Part shown: piece by piece, positions 8,659 to 17,521 of the stretch | Layout: every line of letters begins with the position of its first letter | How positions within the stretch are numbered: position 1 is the stretch's first letter | Origin: Streptomyces smaragdinus | GTDB taxonomy: Bacteria; Actinomycetota; Actinomycetes; Streptomycetales; Streptomycetaceae | DNA: 64,000 bases | Direction: 5' to 3' | NCBI RefSeq assembly: GCF_009604385.1 | Contig: NZ_WEGJ01000018.1 | Coordinates: 59,594-123,593, forward strand | Program-made: the position numbers and the translations under genes | Notes under the pieces: model-generated | The model's database searches: none | What the model saw: only the letters and a program-made list of their open reading frames with translations | Told to the model about the DNA's origin: nothing

Positions 8659-10014
8659 ATGACGACCACCGCCCGTACCGACCAGAGACCGTCCGCCCGG
8701 CCCGCGCGCGCGGGCGCCGGCCCGTCCCGCAGCCTCCTGGCCGGCTACGCCTCCGGCTCCCTGGTGACCGGTACGTTCACCACGCTGCCGGGGCTGCTGC
8801 TGCTCCCGTACCTCACCGACACCCTCGGCGTCACCGCCGCCCTCGCCGGGGCGGCCGTGTTCGCGCCCAAGGCCTGGGACGCGGTGCTCAACCCGCTCGC
8901 CGGACGCCTCAGCGACCGCACCCGCGGCCGGTGGGGCGCGCGCCGGCCGTACGTGCTGTTCGGCGGGCTGGGCGTCGCCCTCGGCTTCCTCCTCACCTTC
9001 GCCGGGCCCGCGCACGGCGCCGCCGGGGCGTGGTTCTGCACGGCGGGTTTCCTCGTCACGGCGACCGCGTTCGCGTTCTTCCAGGTCCCGTACGTGGCGA
9101 TGCCGGCGGAGATCACCGACCGGCAGGAGGACCGGGTCCGGCTGGTCGGCGGCCGGGTGGCCGTCATCGGGATCGCGGCGCTGCTGGTCGGCGCCGGCGG
9201 ACCGGCCGTGGCGGACGCGGGCGGCGAGGGCGTCGCGGGCTACCGCTGGGTGGGCGTGTTCGGCTGCGTGGTCGTCGCGATCGGCGCCGTCGCCGTGTTC
9301 GCCGGCTCCGCCCGCGCCCCGCACGGCACGGTGCTGCACAGCGAGCCGGGGCTGCGCCGGCAGTTCACGGCGGCCCGCGGCAACCGGCCGTTCATGGCCC
9401 TGCTGCGCTGCGTCGTGGCCCAGTCGGCGGCCACCGGCGTGCTGCTCGCGGGCGCCCCGTACATCGCCGACCACGTGCTGGACGGCGCGGTGGACGTGGG
9501 CGCACTGGTCGCGGCGTTCGTCGCGCCGAACCTGCTCACCATGGGCCTGTGGGCGCGGCTGGGGAACCGGGTGGGCAGCCGCCGCGGGTACGCGCTGGCC
9601 TCGCTCTTCTTCACCGCCGGCTGTCTGCTCTTCCTGGTGGCGCCGCTGCTGCCGGTGGCCGGGGTGCTGCTGGTGATGGTCCTGGCGGGCGCCGGGCACG
9701 CGGGCCAGCTGCTCTTCCTGTACGCGATGCTGCCGGACGTCGTCGCCCGCAGTGCCGAGCGCACGGGCGAGCGGCAGGCCGGGATGCTCTCCGGGCTGTT
9801 CACCACGGGCGAGGGGCTGGGTGTGGCGATGGGGCCCTTCGTGTACGGGCTGGTGCTGGAGCTCGCCGGGTACGTGTCGTCCGACTCGGGCGGCGTCCGG
9901 CAGTCCACGGGCACCCGGCTGGGGATGCTGGCGGGGTTCGCGGTGCTGCCGTCGGTGGCGGTGGTGGCCGCGGTGCTGGTGCTCCGGTCCCGGGGGGATC
10001 GGGAACAGGGGTAG
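8659..10014 (+). CDS. MFS/GPH-family membrane transporter
   Basis: 451 aa from ATG 8659, preceded by GGAGG. About twelve hydrophobic segments. The N-terminal motif PLAGRLSDRTRGRWGARRPY after TM2 and PYVAMPAEITD..DRVRLVGGR after TM4 are characteristic of glycoside-pentoside-hexuronide:cation symporters and their MFS_2 relatives. Family members import sugars or export small molecules by cation coupling; the substrate cannot be read from sequence. Divergent from the AfsA-like gene, so it may be regulated by the same cassette, perhaps as an exporter of its product (inference). Confidence 0.85.
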   Translation: MTTTARTDQRPSARPARAGAGPSRSLLAGYASGSLVTGTFTTLPGLLLLPYLTDTLGVTAALAGAAVFAPKAWDAVLNPLAGRLSDRTRGRWGARRPYVLFGGLGVALGFLLTFAGPAHGAAGAWFCTAGFLVTATAFAFFQVPYVAMPAEITDRQEDRVRLVGGRVAVIGIAALLVGAGGPAVADAGGEGVAGYRWVGVFGCVVVAIGAVAVFAGSARAPHGTVLHSEPGLRRQFTAARGNRPFMALLRCVVAQSAATGVLLAGAPYIADHVLDGAVDVGALVAAFVAPNLLTMGLWARLGNRVGSRRGYALASLFFTAGCLLFLVAPLLPVAGVLLVMVLAGAGHAGQLLFLYAMLPDVVARSAERTGERQAGMLSGLFTTGEGLGVAMGPFVYGLVLELAGYVSSDSGGVRQSTGTRLGMLAGFAVLPSVAVVAAVLVLRSRGDREQG

Positions 10015-10341
10015 ACCCGTACTGCTTAGTCAATAAATACGGCTAATGTCCGTTTTTTCTGGTTCGTTAATGTACGGGTATTTGCGCCCCTGTGATCCAC
10101 GGCATATCGCCTGACTCACATACGAAGCTCTCTCGTTGGATAAATGCCGCATCGCATGTCATCGAGGTGCGAACACCATCAATCACGACTACCCGCGCTA
10201 GTAGCAAGCCGCGTGCATTTCGGATGTGGGTGGGTTAAACATGCCCAAGTCGCTTCGACGTCGCCGGGTCAAACCGGCGGCTTCCTCGCTCAGGGACGGC
10301 GGGTGGCGACGGACACATGCCCCCCACGAAGAGGACATCTC
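10015..10341 (+). promoter_or_regulatory. AT-richer 327-nt leader region upstream of secreted transglycosylase, with hairpin
   Basis: No gene is supported here. The first ~180 nt are strikingly AT-rich for this genome (for example GTCAATAAATACGGCTAATG around 10028) and probably hold promoter elements. A perfect 6-bp hairpin CGCCGG/CCGGCG with a 6-nt loop sits at 10262-10279, some 60 nt before the start codon. Cell-wall hydrolase genes of actinomycetes often have c-di-AMP (ydaO) riboswitch leaders, but I could not fit its conserved core here. Confidence 0.4.
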
Positions 10342-10791
10342 ATGCCCGCCACCGCTCTCCGCAAGCGCATCGCCACCGCGGCCGGCCTCGCCGCCGCCGC
10401 CCTCGCCCTGAGCGTGCCGTTCGCCTCGAGTGCCCAGGCCGCCACCGACAACTACGTGCCGGCCGGCGTCACCCCGCAGCTGGACGGCTGGATCGACGAC
10501 GCCCTCGAGGTCATGCACGCCCACGGCATCCCGGGCACGTACTACGGCATCCACCGCAACATCATGCGCGAGTCGTCCGGCAACCCGTACGCCATCAACA
10601 ACTGGGACATCAACGCCCGCAACGGCATCCCCTCGCAGGGCCTGCTCCAGGTGATCCCGCCGACCTTCAACGCGTACCACGTGATCGGCACCTCCCTGAG
10701 CATCACCGACCCGGTCGCCAACATCGTCGCCGCGTGCAACTACGCCGCCGACCGCTACGGCTCGATCGACAACGTCTGGGGCGCGTACTGA
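10342..10791 (+). CDS. Secreted lytic transglycosylase (SLT domain)
   Basis: 149 aa from ATG 10342 (GAGGA upstream). Residues 1-33 are a classical signal peptide ending AQAA. The mature part has the SLT motif IMRESSGNPYAINNWD, with the catalytic Glu in RES, followed by GIPSQGLLQVIPPTFNAYH and a C-terminal NIVAACNYAADRYGSI. Such enzymes cleave the MurNAc-GlcNAc bond of peptidoglycan outside the membrane, forming anhydro-muropeptides. It is a single-domain form, with no LysM or carbohydrate-binding domain. Monocistronic: a long AT-rich leader upstream and a strong hairpin downstream. Confidence 0.9.
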   Translation: MPATALRKRIATAAGLAAAALALSVPFASSAQAATDNYVPAGVTPQLDGWIDDALEVMHAHGIPGTYYGIHRNIMRESSGNPYAINNWDINARNGIPSQGLLQVIPPTFNAYHVIGTSLSITDPVANIVAACNYAADRYGSIDNVWGAY

Positions 10792-10838
10792 GCCCTCGGC
10801 TCCGCCCCCGAGCCGTCAATTCACGACATCTCCGAACC

Positions 10839-10867
10839 CGCCCCCGGTGCCCCGCGCACCGGGGGCG
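10839..10867 (+). terminator. 12-bp GC stem-loop after the transglycosylase gene
   Basis: Perfect arms CGCCCCCGGTGC and GCACCGGGGGCG with loop CCCGC, 48 nt past the stop codon. There is no long U-tract, as is usual in actinomycete terminators. Confidence 0.75.
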
Positions 10868-10993
10868 GAATCGTTCCCACCTCACGGAACTCCTTTTCCG
10901 AACTGGTGCACGCGATCCGTTGTGCCGCGCCCCCGGCATCGGTCAAGCTGCGGTCGAGGACGACGCAGTCCCCAGTGCGAGGAGGACGTATAT

Positions 10994-12610
10994 ATGAGTG
11001 AGCAGACCCTGTCCTACGCGAGCGGAACCGGCACCGCCCCCCTGCTCGGCGACACCATCGGCCGCAACCTCGACCGCGCGGTGGCCGCCCACCCCGGCCG
11101 CGAGGCGCTGGTGGACGTGCCGACGGGCCGGCGCTGGACCTACGCCGAGTTCGGCGCCGCCGTGGACGAGGTCGCCCGGGGACTGCTCGCCAAGAGCGTC
11201 GCCAAGGGGGACCGGGTCGGCATCTGGGCCGTGAACTGCGCGGAGTGGGTGCTGGTGCAGTACGCCACCGCCCGGATCGGCGCGATCATGGTGAACATCA
11301 ACCCCGCGTACCGCGTGCACGAGCTGGAGTACGTCCTCAACCAGGCCGGCATCGAGGTGCTCGTCGCCTCCACCGAGTACAGGACCAGCGACTACAGCCG
11401 GATGATCGGGCAGGTCCGCGGCAAGTGCCGGGCCCTGCGCGACGTGATCTACATCGGCGAGCCCTCCTGGCAGCGCCTGATCGACATCGGCCGCGACGTC
11501 AGCGACGAACGGCTCGCCACCCGCGAGGCGGCGCTGTCCTGCGACGACCCGGTCAACATCCAGTACACCTCGGGCACCACCGGCTTCCCCAAGGGCGCCA
11601 CCCTCTCCCACCACAACATCCTCAACAACGGCTACTTCGTGGGCGAGACGATCCGCTACTCCGAGCAGGACCGGATCTGCCTGCCCGTGCCCTTCTACCA
11701 CTGCTTCGGCATGGTCATGGGCAACCTCGCCGCCACCAGCCACGCCGCCTGCATGGTCATCCCCGCCCCCGCCTTCGACCCCGCCGCCACCCTGCGCGCG
11801 GTGGAACAGGAGCGCTGCACCTCCCTGTACGGGGTGCCCACCATGTTCATCGCCGAGCTGGAGCTCGCGGACTTCGACTCGTACGACCTCAGCACCCTGC
11901 GCACCGGGATCATGGCCGGATCGCCGTGCCCGGTCGAGGTGATGAAGCGCGTCGTCGCCGAGATGCACATGGCCGAGGTGTCCATCTGCTACGGCATGAC
12001 CGAGACCTCCCCCGTCTCCACCCAGACCCGCCACGACGACGACCTGGAGCGCCGCACCGGCACCGTCGGCCGGGTCCTGCCGCACATCGAGGTCAAGATC
12101 GTCGACCCGGCGACCGGCGTCACCGTGCCGCGCGGCGAGCCGGGCGAGCTGTGCACCCGCGGCTACAGCGTGATGCTCGGCTACTGGGAGCAGCCCGACA
12201 AGACCGCCGAGGCCGTCGACGCCGGTCGCTGGATGCACACCGGGGACCTCGCGGTGATGCGCGAGGACGACTGCGTGCAGATCGTCGGCCGGATCAAGGA
12301 CATGATCATCCGCGGTGGCGAGAACGTGTACCCGCGCGAGATCGAGGAGTTCCTCTACAGCCACCCGAAGATCGCCGACGTCCAGGTCATCGGCGTCCCC
12401 GACGAGAAGTACGGCGAGGAGATTCTCGCCTGCGTCATCCTGCGCGACGGCGCCGAGCCCCTCACCCACGGCGAGCTCGTCCGCTACTGCCAGGGCCGCC
12501 TCGCCCACTTCAAGGTGCCGCGCCAGCTGCGGATCGTCGATTCTTTCCCGATGACCGTCAGCGGCAAGATCCGTAAGGTCGAGCTCCGGGAGAGATTCGC
12601 CGCCGGGTGA
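10994..12610 (+). CDS. FadD-type fatty acyl-CoA synthetase (AMP-binding)
   Basis: 538 aa from ATG 10994, with GGAGGA seven bases upstream. Intact ANL motifs: YTSGTTGFPKGATLSHHN (P-loop), CYGMTETSP (A5), WMHTGDLAVM (A7), GRIKDMIIRGGENVYPREIEE (hinge) and the C-terminal lysine in VSGKIRK. The enzyme activates medium/long-chain fatty acids with ATP and CoA in the cytosol for beta-oxidation or lipid synthesis. Its length and motif completeness contrast with the degenerate ligase at 754-2430. It starts after a strong terminator and is followed by the MBL gene 54 nt downstream; the two may be co-transcribed. Confidence 0.93.
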   Translation: MSEQTLSYASGTGTAPLLGDTIGRNLDRAVAAHPGREALVDVPTGRRWTYAEFGAAVDEVARGLLAKSVAKGDRVGIWAVNCAEWVLVQYATARIGAIMVNINPAYRVHELEYVLNQAGIEVLVASTEYRTSDYSRMIGQVRGKCRALRDVIYIGEPSWQRLIDIGRDVSDERLATREAALSCDDPVNIQYTSGTTGFPKGATLSHHNILNNGYFVGETIRYSEQDRICLPVPFYHCFGMVMGNLAATSHAACMVIPAPAFDPAATLRAVEQERCTSLYGVPTMFIAELELADFDSYDLSTLRTGIMAGSPCPVEVMKRVVAEMHMAEVSICYGMTETSPVSTQTRHDDDLERRTGTVGRVLPHIEVKIVDPATGVTVPRGEPGELCTRGYSVMLGYWEQPDKTAEAVDAGRWMHTGDLAVMREDDCVQIVGRIKDMIIRGGENVYPREIEEFLYSHPKIADVQVIGVPDEKYGEEILACVILRDGAEPLTHGELVRYCQGRLAHFKVPRQLRIVDSFPMTVSGKIRKVELRERFAAG

Positions 12611-12664
12611 ACGCCCTGTCGTAGGACGGCTGTAGATTCGGCGCCACGCACGTGGGAGGTGCCG

Positions 12665-13483
12665 ATGATGCCGATGGGCAGTCCAGCCGCCGTCCGGGTG
12701 GGCGAGTACGAGATCGTGCCGGTGACCGACGCCGCCGGAGTCCTGCCGCTGGCGGGGAAGTTCACCGGGGCGTCGGACGGCGACTGGGCGGCGGCCCGGG
12801 CCCTCGACCCGGCCGCCTTCGCCGAGGACGGCGGCTGGCGGATGGACATCCGCTGCTACGTGATCCGCCGGACCTCCGACGGCTGGACGGCGCTCGTCGA
12901 CGCGGGCGTCGGCCACGAGCACAGCCCCGCCGCGGGCTGGTCGCCGTCCGCCGGGAGGCTGCCGGAGGGCCTGAAGGAGCTGGGCGTCGACCCCGGGGAC
13001 GTGTCCGTGGTGGTGCTCACGCATCTGCACTTCGACCACTACGGCTGGTGCGTCGACCGCCGCGGCGCCCCGCTCTTCGCCGACGCCCGCCACGTCGTGC
13101 AGCAGGCGGACGTCGCGGCCCTGCCCCCGGACTCCAGGGCCGAACCGTACGCGCTGGACCCCCTGCGCCGGGCGGGCCTGCTCGACCCCGTCGACGGCCG
13201 CACGCCGATGAGCCCGGGGGTGGCCGGGGTGACGCTGATACCGACGCCCGGGCACACCCCGGGCCACCAGTCGGTGCTGCTGGCGTCGGGGCGGGACGAG
13301 GTGCTGATCACGGGGGATCTGCTGGTCCACGCGGTGCAGCTGGTCAACCCCGCCGTGGCCTACGAGTCGGAGGCGGACCCCGCGCGGGCGCGGGCGGTGC
13401 GCGAGGAGGTGCTGGCGGAGGCCCGGGCGTCGGGGCGGGTACTGGCCACGGCGCATCTGACGGAGCCGTTCATCCGGCTGTGA
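12665..13483 (+). CDS. MBL-fold metallo-hydrolase
   Basis: 272 aa. ATG at 12665 (or 12668) is preferred over GTG 12659, since GGGAGG at 12654-12659 gives correct spacing only for the ATGs. Metal-binding motifs: HLHFDHYGW (HxHxDH), later PGHTPGHQSV (His) and ITGDLLVH (Asp), with a final His in ATAHLTEP. The layout resembles N-acyl-homoserine lactonase/glyoxalase II-like hydrolases of the MBL superfamily, which use a di-zinc centre. The substrate cannot be inferred; downstream of FadD it might hydrolyse a thioester or lactone, but that is only context. Confidence 0.88.
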   Translation: MMPMGSPAAVRVGEYEIVPVTDAAGVLPLAGKFTGASDGDWAAARALDPAAFAEDGGWRMDIRCYVIRRTSDGWTALVDAGVGHEHSPAAGWSPSAGRLPEGLKELGVDPGDVSVVVLTHLHFDHYGWCVDRRGAPLFADARHVVQQADVAALPPDSRAEPYALDPLRRAGLLDPVDGRTPMSPGVAGVTLIPTPGHTPGHQSVLLASGRDEVLITGDLLVHAVQLVNPAVAYESEADPARARAVREEVLAEARASGRVLATAHLTEPFIRL

Positions 13484-13535
13484 GGGGGCCTTGGCTGTGG
13501 GCATCCCGCCCGGCCGGCGCCCGCGGCGCGAGCCG

Positions 13536-14519
13536 TCAAACCCGCCCGGCCAGGGACATGGCCTCCGCGAGCCGCCGGTACGACGCGACCTTCGCCTCCT
13601 GGTTGTACGCGTTCAGCGTGAGCAGCACCTCGTCCGCCCCCGTCCCGGCGACCAGCGCCCGAAGCGCCTCCGCCATCTCGGCCCCCGTGCCGTGCAGCTG
13701 GGAGGCACGGGCCTCGTCGAGGTACGCGCGCTCGCGGTCGGTCGCGGGACGGATGCCGTCGGGCGGCGAGAGGGGCGGGAAGACCCCGCGAGTGCGCGAC
13801 ACGACGGTCGCCCAGGCCTCGGGGAGCTGCATCCGGGCGGCCTCCTCCGCCGTGGGGGCGACGGCGACGTCGGCGGCGACCACGACGTGAGGGGCCGCGG
13901 TGCGGCCGGGGCGGAAGCCGGCGCGGTAGCGGTCGATGGCGGCGACGGTCTTCGTACGTTGCCGCCCCGCGCCGATCACCAGCGGGAGGCCCAGGGAGGC
14001 GGCGATGTCGGCCCCGCCGTCCACGGCGAGCACGAACGCGGGTACGTCGAGCCCTTCGGCGGGAACGGCGTGGACCCCGTCGAACCCTCCGTCGAACCAC
14101 CCGAGCAACTCCGCCACCCGCTGCTCGAACTCCGCGATGCCCTCCTTGCCCACGCCCAGCGCCCGCCGTATCCCGTCCGTGAACCCCACGGACCGCCCGA
14201 GCCCCATGTCGATCCGCCCCGGGAACAGCGACGCCAGCACCCCGAACTGCTCGGCCACGACCAGCGGCCGGTGATTGGGCAGCATCACCCCGCCCGTCCC
14301 CACCCGGATCCGCTCGGTCGCCCCCGCCACGGCCGCCGCCAGCACGGTCGGCGCGGAGCCCGCCACCCCGGGGACGGAGTGATGCTCGGACACCCAGAAG
14401 CGGTGGTATCCCAGCCGCTCGATCTCCCGCGCGAACCGCACGGTCTCCCGCAGCGCCTCCCCGGGATCCTGCCCGGCGCGGGTGAGGGAGCGGTCGAGGA
14501 CGGAGAGCGGGACGGTCAT
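13536..14519 (-). CDS. LLM-class flavin-dependent oxidoreductase (luciferase-like)
   Basis: 327 aa from ATG 14519; the longer frame is out of phase with typical family starts. Seen: MTVPLSVLD start, RFWVSEHHSVPGVAGSAPTVL, IRVGTGGVMLPNHRPLVVAEQFG and GRIDMGLGRSVGFTD, all typical of the bacterial luciferase-like group that uses FMNH2/F420 and oxygen. This MsnO8-like subgroup commonly acts as monooxygenase on small molecules. It is divergent from the response regulator at 14574 with only 54 nt between starts, so the promoters must overlap. Confidence 0.9.
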   Translation of the reverse strand: MTVPLSVLDRSLTRAGQDPGEALRETVRFAREIERLGYHRFWVSEHHSVPGVAGSAPTVLAAAVAGATERIRVGTGGVMLPNHRPLVVAEQFGVLASLFPGRIDMGLGRSVGFTDGIRRALGVGKEGIAEFEQRVAELLGWFDGGFDGVHAVPAEGLDVPAFVLAVDGGADIAASLGLPLVIGAGRQRTKTVAAIDRYRAGFRPGRTAAPHVVVAADVAVAPTAEEAARMQLPEAWATVVSRTRGVFPPLSPPDGIRPATDRERAYLDEARASQLHGTGAEMAEALRALVAGTGADEVLLTLNAYNQEAKVASYRRLAEAMSLAGRV

Positions 14520-14573
14520 GATCAGTACAGCAAGCGGGACGGGCGGGGGATTCCCACCCCGTAGGGTGGGGCC

Positions 14574-15221
14574 GTGCCCCCGATCAAACTGCTGCTGGTC
14601 GACGACGACCCGCTGGTACGCGCCGGCCTGACCCTCATGCTGGGCGGCGCCGACGACATCGAGGTCGTGGGCGAGGCCGCGGACGGCGCGGAGGTCCCGT
14701 CCCTGGTCGTACGCACCCGCCCGGACGTCGTCCTGATGGACATCCGCATGCCGGGCGTCGACGGCCTCACGGCCACCGAACGCCTCCGCGCGCTCCCGGA
14801 CGCCCCCGAGGTGATCGTCCTCACCACGTTCCACGCGGACGCCCAGGTCCTGCGCGCGCTGCGCGCCGGCGCGGCGGGCTTCGTGCTCAAGGACACCCCG
14901 CCCGCCGAGATCGTGGACGCGGTCCGCCGGATAGCGGCCGGCGACCCGGTCCTGTCCCCGGCGGTCACCCGCCGGCTGATGGCCCACGCCGCCACCGCCC
15001 CGCGCCCGGCGGCCCGGGACCGGCTGGGGGCCCTCAGCGACCGCGAACGCGACGTCGCTCTGGCGGTGGGCCGGGGCCACTCGAACGCGGAGATCGCGGC
15101 GTCGCTGCATCTGAGCGTGCCCACGGTGAAGACCCACGTCTCACGCGTCATGGCGAAGCTGTCGCTGAACAACCGCGTCCAGTTGGCGCTGCTGGTGCAC
15201 GACGCGGGGGCGCTGGACTGA
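14574..15221 (+). CDS. NarL/FixJ-family response regulator, orphan
   Basis: 215 aa from GTG 14574. The receiver domain (1-120) has the acidic pair DDDP, phosphoacceptor Asp in VVLMDIRMPG, switch Thr in LTTFH and Lys in VLKDTPP. The C-terminal LuxR-type helix-turn-helix (~150-210) reads LSDRERDVALAVGRGHSNAEIAASLHLSVPTVKTHVSRVMAKL. All catalytic residues are present. No histidine kinase is adjacent; the nearest, at 21978-23159, is of the matching HisKA_3 class and lacks its own regulator, so the two could be a separated pair. Confidence 0.93.
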   Translation: MPPIKLLLVDDDPLVRAGLTLMLGGADDIEVVGEAADGAEVPSLVVRTRPDVVLMDIRMPGVDGLTATERLRALPDAPEVIVLTTFHADAQVLRALRAGAAGFVLKDTPPAEIVDAVRRIAAGDPVLSPAVTRRLMAHAATAPRPAARDRLGALSDRERDVALAVGRGHSNAEIAASLHLSVPTVKTHVSRVMAKLSLNNRVQLALLVHDAGALD

Positions 15222-15236
15222 CGCCTCGTACCGCCG

Positions 15237-16151
15237 TCAGCCGATGGCGATGCGGGGATGGGCGCCCGGCTGGATCCACCCCATGATCTGATCCATGGTG
15301 GCCCGGGGGACGGACACACATCCGGCGGTCGCACCGGACCCGTTGACGTGCAGGAAGATCCCGGCCCCGCGGCCGGGGACGGCGGGCCACCGGTTGAAGT
15401 TGATGACCAGCGCCTTGGCGTACTGCCCGGGGTAGTTGATCAGATGCTCGCTGCCCCGCTCCCCGCTCTCGGTGAGCGGGAAATCCGCCCCCGCCTCGGT
15501 GTGCATGGAGTTGTAGAACTTCGACTCGGGATCCTCGAACCACAGAGTGGAGTTGACCCGGGTGTACGGCATGGCGGTCCCGCCCGCCTCGTTCCCGAAC
15601 CCCTCGGTGATCGTGTACGTCCCGCTCGGTGTCGTATACGTACTCTGCCGCCGCGTCGCCCCGTCGACGACACCGTTGGACCCCACCCGCCCGGCACTGG
15701 TGCTGATGGCGGCCTTCCACCCGGCCCCGGTTTTCGCCCAGGCGGTGACGGTGGCGTACGACCCGGAGGCCTTGACGGTGATGACCTGCGTGGAATCCCC
15801 CAACGACACGGGGACTGGGAAATCCGGCGCGGCGGGCGCCGACCCACCGGCCCCGTCATCCTTCGACGCCCCGCTCCCGGCCGACGCCGAAGCGGACGCT
15901 CCGGGGGAGGCGGACGCCTTCGCCTTGGCCTTCGGCGACCCACTGGCCTTGGGCTTCGCACTGGAACCGGGACTCTTGGTCGCCTCCGGCCCGGACGCGG
16001 TGACCTCGGGATCGATCTCCACGGTGCGCGTCCCCGAGTCGGCCGCGGTGCCGGCGCCGTTCTCGGCCTGTCCGCAGCCTGCGGCGCTCAGAGCGAGCCC
16101 GGCGACGGCGAAGGCGACAGCGGTCTTGCGGCGGGATATGGAGGCGGACAT
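15237..16151 (-). CDS. L,D-transpeptidase (YkuD) lipoprotein
   Basis: 304 aa. A signal peptide ends in a lipobox LSAAGC at ~24-26, so it is an anchored lipoprotein. Residues ~45-110 form a Ser/Lys/Ala/Pro-rich linker across the wall. The catalytic domain carries the YkuD signature HVNGSGATAGCVSVP with the nucleophilic Cys, near the C-terminus. Enzymes of this type make 3-3 (or protein-peptidoglycan) cross-links outside the membrane. The stop lies 15 nt from the convergent response-regulator stop. Confidence 0.9.
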   Translation of the reverse strand: MSASISRRKTAVAFAVAGLALSAAGCGQAENGAGTAADSGTRTVEIDPEVTASGPEATKSPGSSAKPKASGSPKAKAKASASPGASASASAGSGASKDDGAGGSAPAAPDFPVPVSLGDSTQVITVKASGSYATVTAWAKTGAGWKAAISTSAGRVGSNGVVDGATRRQSTYTTPSGTYTITEGFGNEAGGTAMPYTRVNSTLWFEDPESKFYNSMHTEAGADFPLTESGERGSEHLINYPGQYAKALVINFNRWPAVPGRGAGIFLHVNGSGATAGCVSVPRATMDQIMGWIQPGAHPRIAIG

Positions 16152-16365
16152 ACGAGACTTTTCTCCGTCGGTTCAGGCCGATTCAGGTCTGTTCGGGGAC
16201 AAGGACGGCCTGGGGGTGCCGACTGCGGGCCCTGGGGGGCGGACACGACTTTACTCCGGGGCCGGTGGTGCCGGTGAGGGCGGGGGTTCCGGCGGCGGGG
16301 ACCGATGAGTCCACCGTCTTCGGGCGGTCTACCCGGTGATACGACCCGTTCTCGACAGGAGTGCC

Positions 16366-16734
16366 ATGTCCACCATCCAGCCGGTGATCCTCACCGACCA
16401 TTACGACGCCCTGGTCGGCTTCTACACGAAACTGTTCGGCGCCGAGGAGATCTTCCGGGTGCCGGAGAAGGGCCCCGTCTTCTACCTCGGCCTGCGCATC
16501 GGCGACACCGATCTCGGGCTGGTCGTCAAGGCGGACCCGGGAGCCCGGGAGGAGCCGCGGATCCTGCTCAGTATCGGAGTCGACGACGTCGACGACACGC
16601 TCGGCCGGGTGACCGCGCTGGGCGGGACGATCAGCGGCGGCCCCAACGACATGCCGTGGGGGCAGCGCGTCGCCCACATCAAGGACCCGGACGGCAATCC
16701 AGTGAACCTCACGCAGCCGATCCCGGCCCGGTGA
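16366..16734 (+). CDS. VOC-family (glyoxalase/bleomycin-resistance fold) protein
   Basis: 122 aa from ATG 16366, preceded by AGGAG; an in-frame GTG upstream lacks a site. Two beta-alpha-beta-beta-beta halves: LTDHYDALVGFYTKLFGAEEIFRV and VDDVDDTLGRVTALGG..., ending AHIKDPDGNPVNLTQ, where the family's conserved DPDGN motif is clear. Members are metal-dependent dioxygenases, isomerases or drug-binding proteins; substrate unknown. It is convergent with the GNAT gene. Confidence 0.85.
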   Translation: MSTIQPVILTDHYDALVGFYTKLFGAEEIFRVPEKGPVFYLGLRIGDTDLGLVVKADPGAREEPRILLSIGVDDVDDTLGRVTALGGTISGGPNDMPWGQRVAHIKDPDGNPVNLTQPIPAR

Positions 16735-16759
16735 CGCGGCACCGGACGCCCCGGGGCTC

Positions 16760-17281
16760 TCAGAGGTCCCTTCGCATGAGGACGCACATCGTCTCGTGCC
16801 GGCGGATCGAGCCGTCGGGGCCCTCCTCGTCCCAGGCGTCCGGTGCCCGGCCGTACGCGACGTAGCCCAGTCGCTCGTACAGGGCGCGCGCCCGGGGGTT
16901 GTTCTCCTCCACGCCGAGCTCGGCCCTGCGCAGCCCCCGGTCCCGGATCCGCTGTTCGGCGGCCCGGATGAGCAGCGTGCCCAGTCCGCGGGACTGCAGC
17001 GCCGGGAGCACGGCGAGCTGCCACAGGTTCCCGGCGTCCTCGAAGGCCTGGTAGTCGACACCGCCGATCGCCACCGGCAGTCCCACGGGAGTGCAAACGG
17101 CGAGGTAGTCCACCTCGCCGGCTGCCGCGCGTGCCAGCTCGCGCTCGACCTGCCGGAGGTGGGTGGCCGAGCCGGACCAGGCACACGCCGGGAGATCCTG
17201 GGGGAGAAGGTCGCGCACGGTGACGGGGAGGGTGAGGGTGGTGTGGGTGAAGCGGTCTTCAGCGGTCACGCCGTCGAGCAT
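16760..17281 (-). CDS. GNAT-family N-acetyltransferase
   Basis: 173 aa if started at ATG 17281; the frame is open upstream to 17467 and no start has a good ribosome-binding site, so the N-terminus is uncertain. The acetyl-CoA-binding motif A reads LWQLAVLPALQSRGLGTLLIRAAEQR (Q/RxxGxG/A form SRGLGT), followed by ELGVEENNPRARALYERLGYVAYG, the canonical motif B. Transfers acetyl groups to an amine of an unknown substrate. Convergent with the VOC gene at 16366. Confidence 0.82.
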   Translation of the reverse strand: MLDGVTAEDRFTHTTLTLPVTVRDLLPQDLPACAWSGSATHLRQVERELARAAAGEVDYLAVCTPVGLPVAIGGVDYQAFEDAGNLWQLAVLPALQSRGLGTLLIRAAEQRIRDRGLRRAELGVEENNPRARALYERLGYVAYGRAPDAWDEEGPDGSIRRHETMCVLMRRDL

Positions 17282-17521
17282 GCCGACCGGGGCCCGGCCC
17301 GACAACGCATTTCTCCGCCCGCGTCCGTACGTGGATGCCGACCGCGTGTGGTGGATCATGGGGCATCTGTCGTCGAAGAGCTCGAGGAGTGCTGGGATCC
17401 GGCCTATGATCGCGTCGTCGTATGCGGCGACAGTCGCGTACGCGGGGGATCGTGCCGTCGGCCACAACGATGTCGCCGATCAATTCGCCCGTATCGGGCG
17501 GACTTTATGGATCGGGTGGCC

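Noticed and set aside
10015..10341. ydaO-type c-di-AMP riboswitch upstream of the transglycosylase
   Set aside because: Such leaders are common for these genes, but I could not fit the conserved core; only a simple hairpin is clear.
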